From Akebia trifoliata (lineage: Eukaryota; Streptophyta; Magnoliopsida; Ranunculales; Lardizabalaceae), in assembly GCA_017979445.1 (NCBI GenBank), contig CM030705.1, positions 12,934,679-12,998,678 on the forward strand: a DNA stretch of 64,000 bases, given 5' to 3'. The notes under the pieces were generated by a model. It saw nothing but the letters and a program-made list of their open reading frames with translations, was not told the DNA's origin and ran no database searches. Made by a program: the position numbers and the translations under genes. Positions 1-11,790 of the stretch are shown here, one piece after another (within the stretch, counting starts at the first letter, position 1; each line of letters begins with the position of its first letter).

Positions 1-36
1 TTGTCCCTTGAACAATCCCCATATATATAAATATAG

Positions 37-365
37 GAAAGTGTTCGAAAGCCTTAAAGAAAGTCAAACATTGTGTCAAATATTATTCAAAATAAGAGTT
101 AGAAGTTTCAGAATGGATTGATTTTTTGTGAGGATGATCTTTATAGTGAAGAGATCATCCTCACCAAAAATCAATTCATTTCGAAACTTCTAACCCTAGT
201 TTACAAGTTGAAGAATCATGAACCATCCAGTTTTTGTAAACTTTTGATAGGATTAGAAGTTTTGAAATGAGCTGAGTTTTGGTGAGGATGGTCTCTTCAT
301 CATAGAGACCAACCTCACAAAATATAAACCCATTCCAAAACCTCTAGCCCATACATTGAAAAATC
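37..365. repeat. Double-hairpin foldback MITE, diverged copy
   Basis: Two successive palindromic segments (about 110-200 and 250-350) each carry the family core: GTTAGAAGTTT, then GTGAGGATGATCT, then the reverse complement. This matches the better preserved elements at 19734, 57944, 58330 and 58724. The ends lie near TA-rich sequence, but a target duplication could not be fixed here. Non-coding. Confidence 0.6.
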
Positions 366-372
366 CCATATC

Positions 373-1047
373 ATAACCAATTCCATTTTATCAGATAAGT
401 ACCAAAGAGTATACGATTTCATATAATCTATATAATGAAACACATAGGTTGTCTTCCCCCAATGTTTAGCCCCCATAAAAAGTGGTTCAGATTCCATCTT
501 GTATGCATCTCAAGAAATAATTTCAATTGCATTCCCTTTCTCTCATATATTGTCAAGAATAACCCCTATAACTTTATTGTTTCTCTTCTACACTCTTTCT
601 AATAATACCCCTCAAACTTTATTATCTTTCTTCTGTCCTTTTTTAATAATATCCTTCAAATTTATTTTTATGTGCTATCCATTTTTCAGTAATATCTTAT
701 AATTTTATTGCATATCTTCTTTTACCATCTTAACTACAAAGAGGATGAATGTGTCATAGGCATGGGCAAACTTTAGTCGTCTCATAAAAGATCAATTCTT
801 ACATCCGTTTAGAACAAATCTTTCTACAAAATTCACCTTACAATTTTTTTTCTCTACTTCGATCAACCAATGTAATTAAGACAATGAATGAAAAATGAAT
901 GATGGTGGTGGATTAATTAAGCTGCCACTCATGGGGGTGAGGGACACACCAAAAACATCCATATTGTTGTAAGTAGAAATATGTGCTTGACTTTCCATAA
1001 CAAGAAAATTAGTGATGTACAAATAGTAAAATGATCGGGTAGAAGTA
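373..1047. other. AT-rich intergenic DNA
   Basis: No gene or bounded repeat seen. Short ORFs here are low-complexity and lack recognisable motifs. Confidence 0.5.
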
Positions 1048-1558
1048 GGCCTTAAAGTGGATCGGATTCAGTTTGAATTTGAGTATATCTATAATCATTT
1101 TTGGATTTCTTTATCTGGATCCGGATAAATCACATTTGAATCATTTTTATGTCACTTAATCTGGATCCATATCCAGCCTAACGAAATTGCTTTATTTAGA
1201 TCAAATTGAATAATTCTGGATAGTTTACCATTTTTTTTTCTGTACTAGTTTGCTAATTGTTATATTATTCTATTCTACCACTATAATCATTTTATTTTCT
1301 AAGAATTTATGTTATATTGGACTAGTAGAAAATGATATATTAAAAAGCCTAAAAATATTATTTTCAAAGCAATATATAATTTTGATCTAGATGAATATAT
1401 GGATGGATTCATATCCGATCCTGATCCGACTCGAATCATAGGACACCAAAACATATTTAACTCATTTTTTATTCGGATCTACTCCAAAGGCTCAAACTTG
1501 TCAAATTCGAAATTCAGATAACTCGAATTTTAGAGAAAATCCGACCCACTTTATGTCC
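1048..1558. repeat. Inverted-repeat element (MITE-like)
   Basis: The left end (GGCCTTAAAGTGGATCGG) and right end (CCGACCCACTTTATGTCC) are imperfect inverted repeats about 510 bp apart, with AT-rich non-coding DNA between. The TIR sequence is reminiscent of short hAT-type non-autonomous elements, but no clean 8-bp target duplication was found, so the superfamily is a guess. Confidence 0.4.
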
Positions 1559-1833
1559 AAGTCAAATGGTAAGGAATGATGAGAAGAGAATTATAAATAA
1601 TATAATAGAGGATATAAGTTACAAAGAAGCACATTGGTGCTTCAGCTTTTGATTCGAAGAATTAATGGATGAAGATTGTGACTAGAAAGAATTGAATCAT
1701 CCTTGAGTACTAGTGATTCATGTCAGTTAATTCTGGTTCCAAATCCTCTTATATAAGAATTGAAATATGGTTGAAAAAAAAAAAAAAAAAAATTAGAAAA
1801 CATATGGTAGTTGAAATTCTAGATACACGAATG

Positions 1834-2105
1834 AATCCATTAATTAATAACTAGCCTTCCACCAAGCAAACTGACACATCATCAACGTTGCTGCACCACA
1901 AAAAAGTTTGACGTAACCTTAAAAAAGCCTCTAGTTGATTACCTTTTGGGCCCATAGCCCTAAAGAAAAGAGAATTTGATTGTAACTTATAATTTATTTG
2001 ATTTGATATTTTCATCGTTGATTCTTGGTATTTGTTTTGTTTGCTTCTTTGGTAATCAAATATAACACGTATGCCTGATAAATCAATCTAATTGAGTTTT
2101 CACTT
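1834..2105. repeat. Direct repeat, copy 1
   Basis: This segment recurs in the same orientation at 3011-3245. Shared landmarks in order are TTAATTAATAACTAGC, ACCAAGCAAACTGACACATC, GCTGCACCACAAAA, a long TTGATTTGATATTTTC stretch and AACACGTATGC. Copy 1 has an extra segment near 1925-1965. No coding potential. Confidence 0.8.
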
Positions 2106-3010
2106 AATTATATGCGATATATCTTTTTGTGTACAAGGGATTTCTTTTTGAAATTGAACTTCAGATTTAAGGGGTGTAGCAATTGAATCCATTGTTTTTA
2201 TAGCCCTAAATGAAGAAAATGGTAATTCAATTATCTTATTTTTTACTATTTTCCATATTTGTATTTTTGTTTTAACATATTTATATAATGAGATGATCTT
2301 GAGTTTGTTTGGATTTCTAACCATGTGAATAATGGAATATGGATTTATTTTTTATTCATTTCTTCAAACCTTTTTTCTTTAATCTTCTTTTATTTTGTTT
2401 GAGAGAAATTTTTAAAAAGTAATTTATGTAAAGGGTTATTTAAGATATCAACTTTCAATAACTCTTTATCTAGTGTAAAGTTTTGATTTTCAAAGCTGAT
2501 CATATTAATTTATTTGGGTGGATTACCAAAATCAGACTCAATAGGATTATATTTTATTTCTATTTTTTTCTGTTTTAGGTAAACAGGATAAGAAATATGA
2601 GTTGGAATAGTATTGTATGTTTTATTGGTCATTTGATCAAATGACTTTCTGGAGGATGAACTTGTTAATAGTCTTGATACAATATAGTTCTTCTGACTTT
2701 ATTTTCTATTTGATCATTTTCTTTTGAAACAGGTTCTTACGCTTTTTCTATTTTTCTCGAACTATTGAGATCAATACTTTCTATTGAAAATAAGAATATC
2801 CAAATTTAAATTAAAAAATAATAACTATGATATCCAAACTCGAAATTGATTATCTTATCGGATAACCAATATTATGTATAACATAATATAACATATATAA
2901 TAAATTATAAATATAATATACATATCTTCTATATAATGTATTATCTATAATATGTAGTATATGTAATATATATTTCACAAGTAATTTGTCTAATTAATAC
3001 TAGACAAATA
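2106..3010. other. Spacer between two direct repeats
   Basis: About 0.9 kb of AT-rich DNA, including a TATA-rich stretch near 2870-2960. A 74-codon minus-strand ORF at 2100-2324 has no recognisable motif. No gene called. Confidence 0.45.
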
Positions 3011-3245
3011 AATCGATTAATTAATAACTAGCTTCCCACCAAGCAAACTGACACATCATCAAGGTTGCTGCACCACAAAAAGTTTGACGTAACCATAAAT
3101 AAAAGAGACGATTTGATTGTAACTTATAATTTATTTGATTTGATATTTTCATTGTTGATTCTTGGTATTTGTTTTGTTTGTTTCTTGGGTAATCAAATAT
3201 AACACGTATGCTTGATATGTCGATCTAATTGAATTTTCACTCACA
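3011..3245. repeat. Direct repeat, copy 2
   Basis: Second copy of the 1834-2105 segment, same orientation, starting about 1.18 kb downstream. Copies differ by scattered substitutions and a few short indels. Possible origins are a local tandem duplication or the two ends of an unrecognised element. Confidence 0.8.
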
Positions 3246-4356
3246 GACATGTCAAGGGTATCCTATATTTAAGAAAATTAGAAAATTGTGGAATTTTTTT
3301 ATTTTTACAAAACTAAAATCAATATAAGCAATAAGATAAACTGTTAAATGGGATATTTATCAGATTTAAAATTCAAATCTGGACACTTAGTTATAAACAG
3401 TGATTTATGTTGGTATTTCAAGCAATATATAAGCTTTTCTTAGTGTCGTTAGTAACATTGAAATCTGAACAGATGTGGTTCACCTTTAAAATTCAGACTT
3501 CAGAAACTTTATTTTCATTTGTTTCAATTTAAATTTCAGATTTTATAATCCAGATCCAATCCACACCATATCAAGATATTTTTTTAACCAACCTACAAGA
3601 CCTCTTTGAGCACCCGACCAATCCTCGGGTATGTGCAATCCCCTCTTCCCACACATCTCGGGTAATTTATGGGATAAATACCTAAGTGTGGCCCTTAAGG
3701 AGCGAATCAAATTCAAGACCTTCACTTCCTGAGAGACTATATATATATATATAACAAGCTTTTTTTCATATCAAAGTTTGTACCAATGCCTCATTTCTCA
3801 CGTATCACATTCTCATTTGATGAAATCCAAAAACTAGGGTTGCTACCCGAGTGGGTTGGAGGATAGACTGATGCTCCACTCAAGTGACAAAACCCTCAAC
3901 CTGAGCTCAACTCAACCCGATTATTGAGTCTAAGCTCATAATCCAAGCTCAACGACAGCTCGTGCTTAGTTTTGAGCAAGTTGGGCGGGTTCGGCTTGTT
4001 GAACAAGAAATTTGCACACACATATACACATACACACAACAAGAAACTCAAATTGAAAGAATTGTTTTTTCTTTACTATAAATATATGTAGCAAGAGTAC
4101 TTAAAAATTAAAAAAAATATAAAATTATTGTTATTATTATTAGCCTTGGGTTTCGATTGAGCTGGGTTGCCTGAGCATTCAATTTAAGCTCAACTTGAAT
4201 TAAGGCCGGGCTGAGTTGTTCTAACCTGGGCTCAACTAGGCCCAAGCTCACCCATCAATCGGGTTGAGCCTACGCCCGCCCGCCCAAGTTGCAGTACTAC
4301 CAAGAGCTAAATATTTTCAACTATGAGATCCAAAAAGTTGAATGGATGATTAAAGG
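3246..4356. other. Intergenic DNA with a decayed GC-richer repeat
   Basis: Mostly AT-rich. Positions about 3837-4305 are richer in G+C, with recurring GAGCTCAA / GGGTTGAGC-like words and roughly complementary ends (GGGTTGCTACCCG on the left, GTTGCAGTACTACC on the right). This suggests a decayed MITE. No gene seen. Confidence 0.35.
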
Positions 4357-4522
4357 TATCAATTAAACAGGTTACGGGATTATCATAACTTGTAAACCAC
4401 TTTTGATAGATTTACATGTTTCAAATTGGGCTGGTATTTTGTGAGGATGATCTTATCATCATAGAGATTATCCTCACAAAAAATCAGCTCAATCCGAAAC
4501 TCCTTAACTCATATTTTGAAAA
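4357..4522. repeat. Foldback MITE, partial copy
   Basis: A single hairpin with the GTGAGGATGATCT core and its complement, the same family as 19734-20089, with diverged flanks. Non-coding. Confidence 0.55.
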
Positions 4523-5398
4523 ATAATTGTTTTTACATATTAATAAGCTGTGCTTGGGAATGTATTTGCTTTTAACTATGATTTGCATCTATCTTTTATG
4601 TAAAAAAGTTGTAAGAGATACCTCAGGAGGTTGATTGGGCTTTGATGTATCTTGAGAAATTGTTAACATAATTCATATTAGATAGCAAATAACATTTAAA
4701 GGAAAAGCCTTACGTCTATATCGAGTTCTTGTCTGCTTCTCTGCTCGGCCGCGTAGTTTATCTCCTTCCGGCCACCGAAACCTAAGAGTTCAACAACTTT
4801 ATGACCAATAAAAAATTATAATTAATTCTACCTTTTTTTTTTTTTTTCTTTGTTTTTATGTGGTTGGAAAGTTGAGATTTGTAGTCAAGAACACTTAAAT
4901 TTTGCTAGACAGACTATCATAATAGATTTATTTAATTTTAGCTAAATGGTTCAAGGATTGTCTAATCCATTGGTGAGCAAAGAGAAAAGTTCACCACCTG
5001 TGTACAAGTTCTAGAGAAAATTTTGCACCTTAAATTTCTTTCTTAATTGCTCTAAAGGATAATTCATCCCTAGATATATATGTCCCTGGGGTGTCTTCTA
5101 GTTCTACCATACTGAAAGCAAAGCAGGAATTTGTTTTTTTATTGCTATTTCCAATTTTCATGCTTATTATAATTATTATTAAATTTAAATATTATTAAAA
5201 AAAATGTCTGGCCCGAAGCCTGCTTCTGGAAAGGGCCACAGGTCAGGGTGAGGCTCAATTTTGGGGATTTTATCATCGGAGGACGACTCAATGCTGTTTT
5301 GGCCCAAACAGACCCTAGGATCTAATAACATTCGTTCCAACTTATGGACTTACTGTTTGCAGGAAAAGATCTAAAATAGGTAGCCATTTTTTTTAGAA
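4523..5398. other. Intergenic DNA, no gene seen
   Basis: AT-rich with a short GC-richer patch at about 4690-4790. No ORF, repeat boundary or RNA gene could be supported. Confidence 0.4.
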
Positions 5399-5730
5399 CT
5401 GCTATTGGCACCCCAACTTTTAGTTATTACACCCCAATTTAAATTAAAAAGCAGAAATCAATGGCTGAGAATGAGTAAAGTTGGGTTCACAAATATGACT
5501 CTCTCTATTATTATTTAGATTTCTATTTGTTGGATTTAGGATCTTATATGAGGTTAATCCTAATTGTAAACAAGTTTGATCGTGGTATAATGCTTTGTAT
5601 TGTTGAGGTAATAACTTGAAGTAAGCATTTGTTGTGCTTGAATGGTGTGTTTTAATGTTTAAATATTAGGGTGTGATAAATAATTTAAGAAATTGGGGTG
5701 TAGTAAGTAAAAGTTGGGTGCCAATAGCAG
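5399..5730. repeat. MITE with CTGCTATTGGCACCCC ends, full copy
   Basis: The left end (CTGCTATTGGCACCCCAAC) is the reverse complement of the right end (GTTGGGTGCCAATAGCAG), allowing one base. The long TIR continues through TTACACCCCAATTT. A second full copy is at 17845-18151 and partial copies are at 34812-34916, 56510-56540 and 57560-57662. No convincing target duplication. Confidence 0.75.
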
Positions 5731-6333
5731 CTGACATTTTTTATTTTTTTTATTTTTTCATATTCTATATACCAATTGAAGGTATAGTAGGTAATATCTG
5801 GAATATTTTTACATTTTCATTTGGAGAATTGTAATATTCTTTAGAAAATTCTGTGATAATTAAAATATATAAACACATTTACAAGGAAATGTATTGTCGA
5901 ATGACTTAATTTCAGTATCTATCCTTTCTCAATATGTGAAAATTGAAAATTTTGACAAGAAAATTCGACGGGCCAAAACTCACAAATTTCTCCCATCCTC
6001 AATTAATTTGACTATTTCGGTCCATCGAAAAGAAGGTTTGACAATGAAGAATTCGATACCTTGGTCTACCTAATTTTTATGAAATTTGATGGCCTTAAAC
6101 CGTCAAATATAGGTTTTTTTCATGTTTGTCTATAGTTCATAACTCAAATTAATGTTTACATTACTCCGGAAATACCTCGGTCCATAAGCCCTATTAGTAA
6201 GAAATTGAGTAAAAAGGAATATTTTGTTTCTTAATAGGGATCCAATGGAATGTTTGGTGATGATATGTGGCTAGGCAAAGAACAAGAACTTGGATAAAAG
6301 GGTTGGAGGACTGCTTTACTACTCTTCTTTCCC

Positions 6334-6375
<42 letters not shown>

Positions 6376-6395
6376 TATGCTAATAAATAAAAGAT
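5731..6395. other. Intergenic DNA with GA microsatellite
   Basis: AT-rich, no gene seen. A (GA)n microsatellite occupies about 6336-6369. The left target duplication (AAAAGAT, 6389-6395) of the next element closes this stretch. Confidence 0.5.
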
Positions 6396-7990
6396 AGGGT
6401 GATTTGGACATTCCCCCTATATTTTGCCAAATATTAGAGATATCCTCCTATATTTTGAAATTGATGACATGTATCCTTTGACCTTAGTCTTCTAAATGGA
6501 CTAAAGGGAAAAGACTCGAATGCCCTCGACTTCAACTTCTAGGCAAAAACTCATATACTTCTTTTTATAGCCAGTCAACTTTAAGTTCTACAACCTCGAT
6601 GGTATATCTACTCAATTTAATTAATCTTCAATTTATCACTTTTTACTTAGAACTAACCTTGTACATGAAACCTTAAATTTTTCTACTAAAAATTCCATCA
6701 TTTTTAATTTTTTCAAAAATCTTATATATTTTTCTTCTCAAAACGAATTTGTTGACAATAAATTTTATAGATCTATCCCGAGATTCATAAAACAAGATCA
6801 TAAATGATTTTATTGATTTTGATAAAATTGAGAGTACAAATTTCAATGTTTTTATCTGATTAACAATCAAGTACAAAAATAAATATGACATGTGTAGCTT
6901 TCTTCTCTCCAGGCTTCAAGCGTGATCGGTTGAAAATGTTGCTTTGACGATGACTTTGTTTGTGCTTGATTTTCTTAAAGATTTTTGTAAATTTTTGTTC
7001 TCTCCGAACTTTGAGTTTTATCGACTAAGAAAGATTTCTTGACTTCCAAAAAATGGCTTTAGGCTTGATCTTCTCTTTAATCAAAGTTCGAGTCTCTTGA
7101 AGAGTTTTACTTTGTCTTTAGAGGAAGGCATGAGAGTTTTTTCTTCCCTAGAGGGAGAGCTTTTGTCTTTTGAGAGAAAATAATCCAGATCCTCTTCCAA
7201 TGATGGAGGCTCTTGTATTTATAGACCTTGAATAATTTACCTTTCCAACTATACCCCTGACTTAAATGATCTGATTGGTTGGTTTAAAGGTTAAGTTCGT
7301 CCAAATCTAATTTTAAGCATTCTATAAATTGTTAATGGGCCAAACTCATTTATTTATATGTAAGGCCTAATACTTAATATGTGAATCACTTAAATTTATT
7401 AGATCATGGACTTTATGAGTAAAGTCCAAAACCTAAATTATAAAAGGTTATTTCCAATCAATCAATGGGCTCAATTTAGATGTATGACCCATTTATAATT
7501 TTTAGGGTCTTTCTTGTGATTTGCTAAAGATATAGGGACTTTGTCAACATTTTGACGCGTAGAAAATCATATATTTTCAAGTTTTTCAATATCTAAAGTA
7601 ACTTTAATGTATTCATCAACTTTATTTTAATCCATCATTTCTACCTTACCTTCCTTGTAGAAAACTTTAGATTTTCCAACCCATAATTTCGTTATTTTAT
7701 ACCTCATCAAAATTTATCTTGTCTTGAGATTTGAAGATTGACGATTGAAGATTTGAAGTAAATAAAATATTAAGATAGTTAATGAAGGTTAAAATATTTA
7801 TCCAAAGATAATTGGTTTTTACAAGAAAAATCTGGATTTTTGACAAAAGGTTGAAGATGAGGGTGTTCAAGCCTTTCCCCTTAATCTATGTAGAAGACTA
7901 AGGTCAAGGGATGCATTTCATCATTTGCAAAACATAGGGGGGCTATTCCTAATATTTAGCTAAGCATAGGGGGCATGTTTAAATCACCCT
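6396..7990. mobile_element. TIR transposon with 7-bp target duplication
   Basis: About 140 bp at the left end (starting AGGGTGATTTGGACATTCCC) recur in inverted orientation at the right end (ending TTTAAATCACCCT). The shared inner block contains GACCTTAGTCTTCTA and its complement. The element is flanked by AAAAGAT on both sides (6389-6395 and 7991-7997). At 1,595 bp it has no transposase ORF, so it is non-autonomous. TIR length and target-site size are compatible with a Mutator-like or related superfamily, which is inference. Its centre carries gypsy-LTR-like sequence (about 6751-7550), either nested or captured. Confidence 0.75.
6751..7550. repeat. Gypsy-type LTR-like segment inside the TIR element
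   Basis: Similar in order to the LTR-like stretches at 21535-22317 and 44717-45760: a start with AATTTTATAGATCTA-type sequence, AACAAGATC-AAATGATTTTATTGATTT, repeated blocks telling of 'TCTCC..ACTT..TTGATC', then GAGGCTCTTGTATTTATAG and AAAGGTTAAGTTCGTC. The element ends and target duplication were not resolved. Confidence 0.5.
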
Positions 7991-9209
7991 AAAAGATATA
8001 TGAAAGGATTTTCTCCAAAATTATTTCTTAGTAATTAATCACTTCTAATAAATAATTACCTTACAAGTTTACTCGATGAGCTTTCATCTTCTAAATCGTT
8101 AGATGATTATCTCATTGTTAATATTGTTAACAATATGTTTCTTGTTGTTTGTAAGCAAATAATCATTTGTTCACTCATGATCACCTATTCTACCAGTCAG
8201 TGACTTTTTCAAAGTATGGATAGAAGACAATACTCTCTCAACAATAATAGTTATAGCTGATAGAATTAGATCAACATATCGAATGGATACAAATTAAGAA
8301 TTCCTATTAAAGTCACTAATCTTATTCACGTCTAATAACTTATTATTGGAGTGCATTGTAATAATGTAAGTCTCAAGCTGGTTGTCAAGTTCCATTAAGA
8401 TATATAAATAGAATTCAACAAAATAAATTGGGTAAGGAAGAGTAATTTTCACTTGCAAAAGCAGAGAATAACTCACTTATTATTTTCTTTTTTAAATAGC
8501 GTGCCATAAGGAATAGTTGGAGTACCAATAAAAGTTTTACAAAATAGAAGGGCTAATATTGAAATACCCACCTTGATTTAAAAACCCTCACCTTCAATTT
8601 GCAGCCAAAACCTCCTGAGTTTTTCTTCCCAAAACCAATCTTTTTAATCTCTTTAGTAAAATATTTTTACCTTCATTCTCAACCTTGAAATGCAATCTAC
8701 TTCTACCTCCAAACCTCAAAATAAGATAAGATTTTAGGGAAGTAGAAAATGCTAAAATCTTGGACAGTAAAAATAATAAACATTAAAGGTTGATGATCTT
8801 GAAGATAATTGGTTTTGAAAATTAAAATCAAGGGTTTTGTACTATGACCTGAAGATGAGGGCATTTAAGTCATTTTCATCATTATATTCAAAGAATAAGA
8901 CGAAGGGGAGCATATCTAATCAATTTGAAGACACGGGATACCTCAAATATACAGAGACAGGTATGACCCCTAGCTTTGCCGTTAATATGACTAGATGCGA
9001 CTACACATATTGTGTCATAGAGATGGGTTTCAGAGTGGGAAGAAAAAAGGTCTTATGATCTCTAAGAAAGGGGAGAATCAGCATTTTAATCGATTAGTCA
9101 TGTCTAATATGCTTAATCAATCATGCAATTACTTTGATTTGAATGAATAGTAGGATATATATATATATATATAAGAGCCAAATATTGTGCCAACCATTTT
9201 TCAATGAGC
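7991..9209. other. Intergenic DNA, partly related to neighbouring TIR element
   Basis: No host gene seen. Around 8780-8890 the words GAAGATAATTGGTTTT and GAAGATGAGGGC resemble the right interior of the 6396-7990 element, suggesting a decayed relative. Short ORFs (for example 8837-9058) have no recognisable motif. Confidence 0.4.
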
Positions 9210-9438
9210 CAAGATAATCTAACTACCCCATGTGGCATATTCAATCGGCTACCTGACGTGATAAGTTCTAGAACCATAGATTTGTGCTCCTCGGGAAACA
9301 CGATTCCCTCGAGATACACTTATTTATGGAGAAGTGCAGTCATATATCTCGACGAGTGCAGATCTACAGTTTTTGGACTTATCATGTCAGGATAGTCGTT
9401 TGAATTTGTCACGTGGGGTAGTTAGAGTATCACGACTC
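9210..9438. repeat. Long-hairpin MITE (GATAATCTGACTACC family)
   Basis: Arms of GATAATCTAACTACCCCATG and its complement enclose a long imperfect palindrome that includes ACCATAGATTTGTG and CTCGAGATACAC. Related copies occur at 17357, 24996, 38505 and 40046. Overlapping ORFs on both strands here are by-products of the palindrome. Confidence 0.7.
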
Positions 9439-9449
9439 TTTTTCAATAT

Positions 9450-9720
9450 ACGGATTAGAAATTTTGGAAAGTACTGATTTTTTGTGAAGATGATTTCTAT
9501 GACGAGAAAATCATTCTCACAAACATTTGTCCATTTTAAAGTTCTAAATTTATCAAAATTAGTTTACAAATAATTAATGGTCCATGATTATTCAATTTGT
9601 AAAATAGGGTTAAAATTTTTAGAATTAATTGATTGTTTGTGAGATAATGTTCTCATCATAGAGATCATCCTTACAAAAATCAAGTTATTCTAAAACTTGT
9701 AACCCATATATTGAACAATA
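9450..9720. repeat. Double-hairpin foldback MITE, diverged copy
   Basis: Two hairpins (about 9455-9545 and 9610-9700) with GAAGATGATTTCTATG / GTGAGATAATGTTCTC-type cores belong to the same family as 19734-20089. Ends are eroded. Confidence 0.55.
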
Positions 9721-11214
9721 TTTGACTCTCTTTAAGATAAAAAGATGTATAATTAAATCTACTTCCCTTTATCTAGTACTCTTTGAACAATTCCCAACGC
9801 TGTCACATCCATCTTCTCATCAGTAAAGAATCTCCTACCTAGACGAATCGTGTATGAAACGTGGTCATATGTTCATAAATTGACTTCTGACCTTTGGCAC
9901 ACCAAGTCTCGTGCACGCCTTAAAAACTTATCCTGTTGTGTGCCCCATGTACAAAAATTTCTATATTTTCCTCCAATCACTGTAAAGTTGGGACCATAGT
10001 TGAGAAAGTCACAACAAAACTTTGACAATTGGATAGTGAAATTTGTTTAATTTGACTTAGTACTCGATTTTGATTGATTGAACTATATGCTAAGATAGAA
10101 ATGAATTTAATGTGGTTGGAGATATATATGTATTTATAAAAGGTATTTTAGAAATATCACCATTAAAATGTTCAAAATTAAGGAGTTCCTCCCTTATAAA
10201 TGCAGATTAATTATATCTTCATCCCTGCCCTTGCTAAAATGGCATCCTCATTGGCTTATGAAAAAAAGTCTAGATCAGCCTAATCTCTTTTTTTCTTTCT
10301 TTCTTTGTTAGACAATCTCCTCATCTTTTTTTGCCCTATGGTCACTTCCTTTACTTTTCTCATGATGCTCATCTTAGCTCAAAATATTAGAATATCTCTA
10401 TTTTGTAAAAATAGAAGGCGACAACTCTCAATCATCATAATGGTTGGTGAATGTCTGCATTGCTTACCTTCTTTTTCATTTCGTAGTTTTTCAAATAATT
10501 TGGAGGATACACAACTATGAGTTTTGTTGAATTTGAGTTCAATTATTAAGGTGGTAAAAGTGAAAAAAAATAAAGTTAGAAGGGTATTATTAAAAAAAAT
10601 TGAGGTTAAAAAGGATTTTTAAAAAAATGAAAAATAATAAAATGAGTTAAAGAATAAATATAATGAAGTTAGAGAAATGAAGAAAAAAGACAATAAAGTG
10701 GATCTCACAAAATTATTTCTTGATGGAATGTTCATTCACCCACAAAGGGTTCTCTGTCATATGGATGGAGGAAACTATTGTTGTTAGAATCTTTTAAGGT
10801 TATGATATTTTACCAATCATAATGAGATAATTACAATTTTTTAAAACAAAAAAAAAAAAGAATCTTCTTGTTTTGTGTTGCCAATTTTTCAGTTTTTAAT
10901 CTTGTCAAATGTCTCTTTGTGATTAACCATGACAGTCTGTTAGAAATTTTACTCTAGTAAAGCTAAAAATTAGCCACTTCAACCATTACTAATGGGAAGA
11001 AATACTTGGTCATTCAGCAATCAAGTTTAAAGTCTCACTCCAAATCTTCCTCGTTACTTATTTTTTTTGAATTGGAGTTCTACTGGGACAAGGAAATGGT
11101 CATCATCATCTACAACCTACCTTAAATTTTGCGGGATCAACAACATGAATCACATTCCACCATTCAATCATGTCTTGAGCCATATCTTCTTTGAAAGCAT
11201 GTGTTTTTGTGCGT
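9721..11214. other. Intergenic DNA, no gene seen
   Basis: AT-rich. ORFs of about 70 codons (10305-10520, 11067-11273) show no domain motifs and no splice-flanked exon signature. Confidence 0.4.
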
Positions 11215-11790
11215 TTGGAATCCGGTGGACGGCTCTGATAGACTCTGTCGCACTAATCCGAAGTCATTTCTAGCACATCCCTCATCGCGGTAGTGTAGTA
11301 CCTGCCAAAATCACTCTGACGCTCAAGTTAAAGAAGTCGAGGTCTAAGAAAACTTGTTAGACTCAGATCCTTCCCAAAAAGATCATCTCTAATAATGTTT
11401 ATTGTGCTATTTATACTTCCTAGCCGTGAGTCAGGGTTTCCTGTTTTATAAGCTGTAATCATGGGATATCTACTGACTCTGCGGAGTTGTTCACTTAACG
11501 AAGATCTTTTGGATTGATCATAATAAACTACAGAGATCTCCTTCGGGATCTTTGGGATTGACGTGTACGTATCAGACTTACAGTTATTCTACGACCTAGT
11601 TTGCCCGGCTTGGCTAACTTGGATTTGCTTAATATTGTGCTGCCCTTCCAGCCAGGCTAGGGAGGTCTCTGCTCTGACCTGCCTTACTTGGAGGGCAGCG
11701 CCCGTATGCTGATCTGCGCCTGGTACCACTTAACCAGTTTGGACACGTGTATAACCTAGATTAATGCGCAATTATTTCCTTCTACAATTT
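11215..11790. repeat. LTR-retrotransposon LTR fragment
   Basis: A GC-richer block containing CTCTGACGCTCAAGTTA, a phrase recurrent in plant Ty3/gypsy LTRs, a TATA-like TTTATA, and an end resembling TTCTACA. No paired LTR or target duplication was found, so it is called a fragment or old solo LTR. Confidence 0.4.

Noticed and set aside
9113..9395. Overlapping ORFs on both strands
   Set aside because: They derive from the two arms of a hairpin MITE.
10200..10270. ATGGCATCCTCATTGG after a leader resembling that of the RING genes
   Set aside because: The frame closes quickly and the following sequence has no similarity to the RING family.
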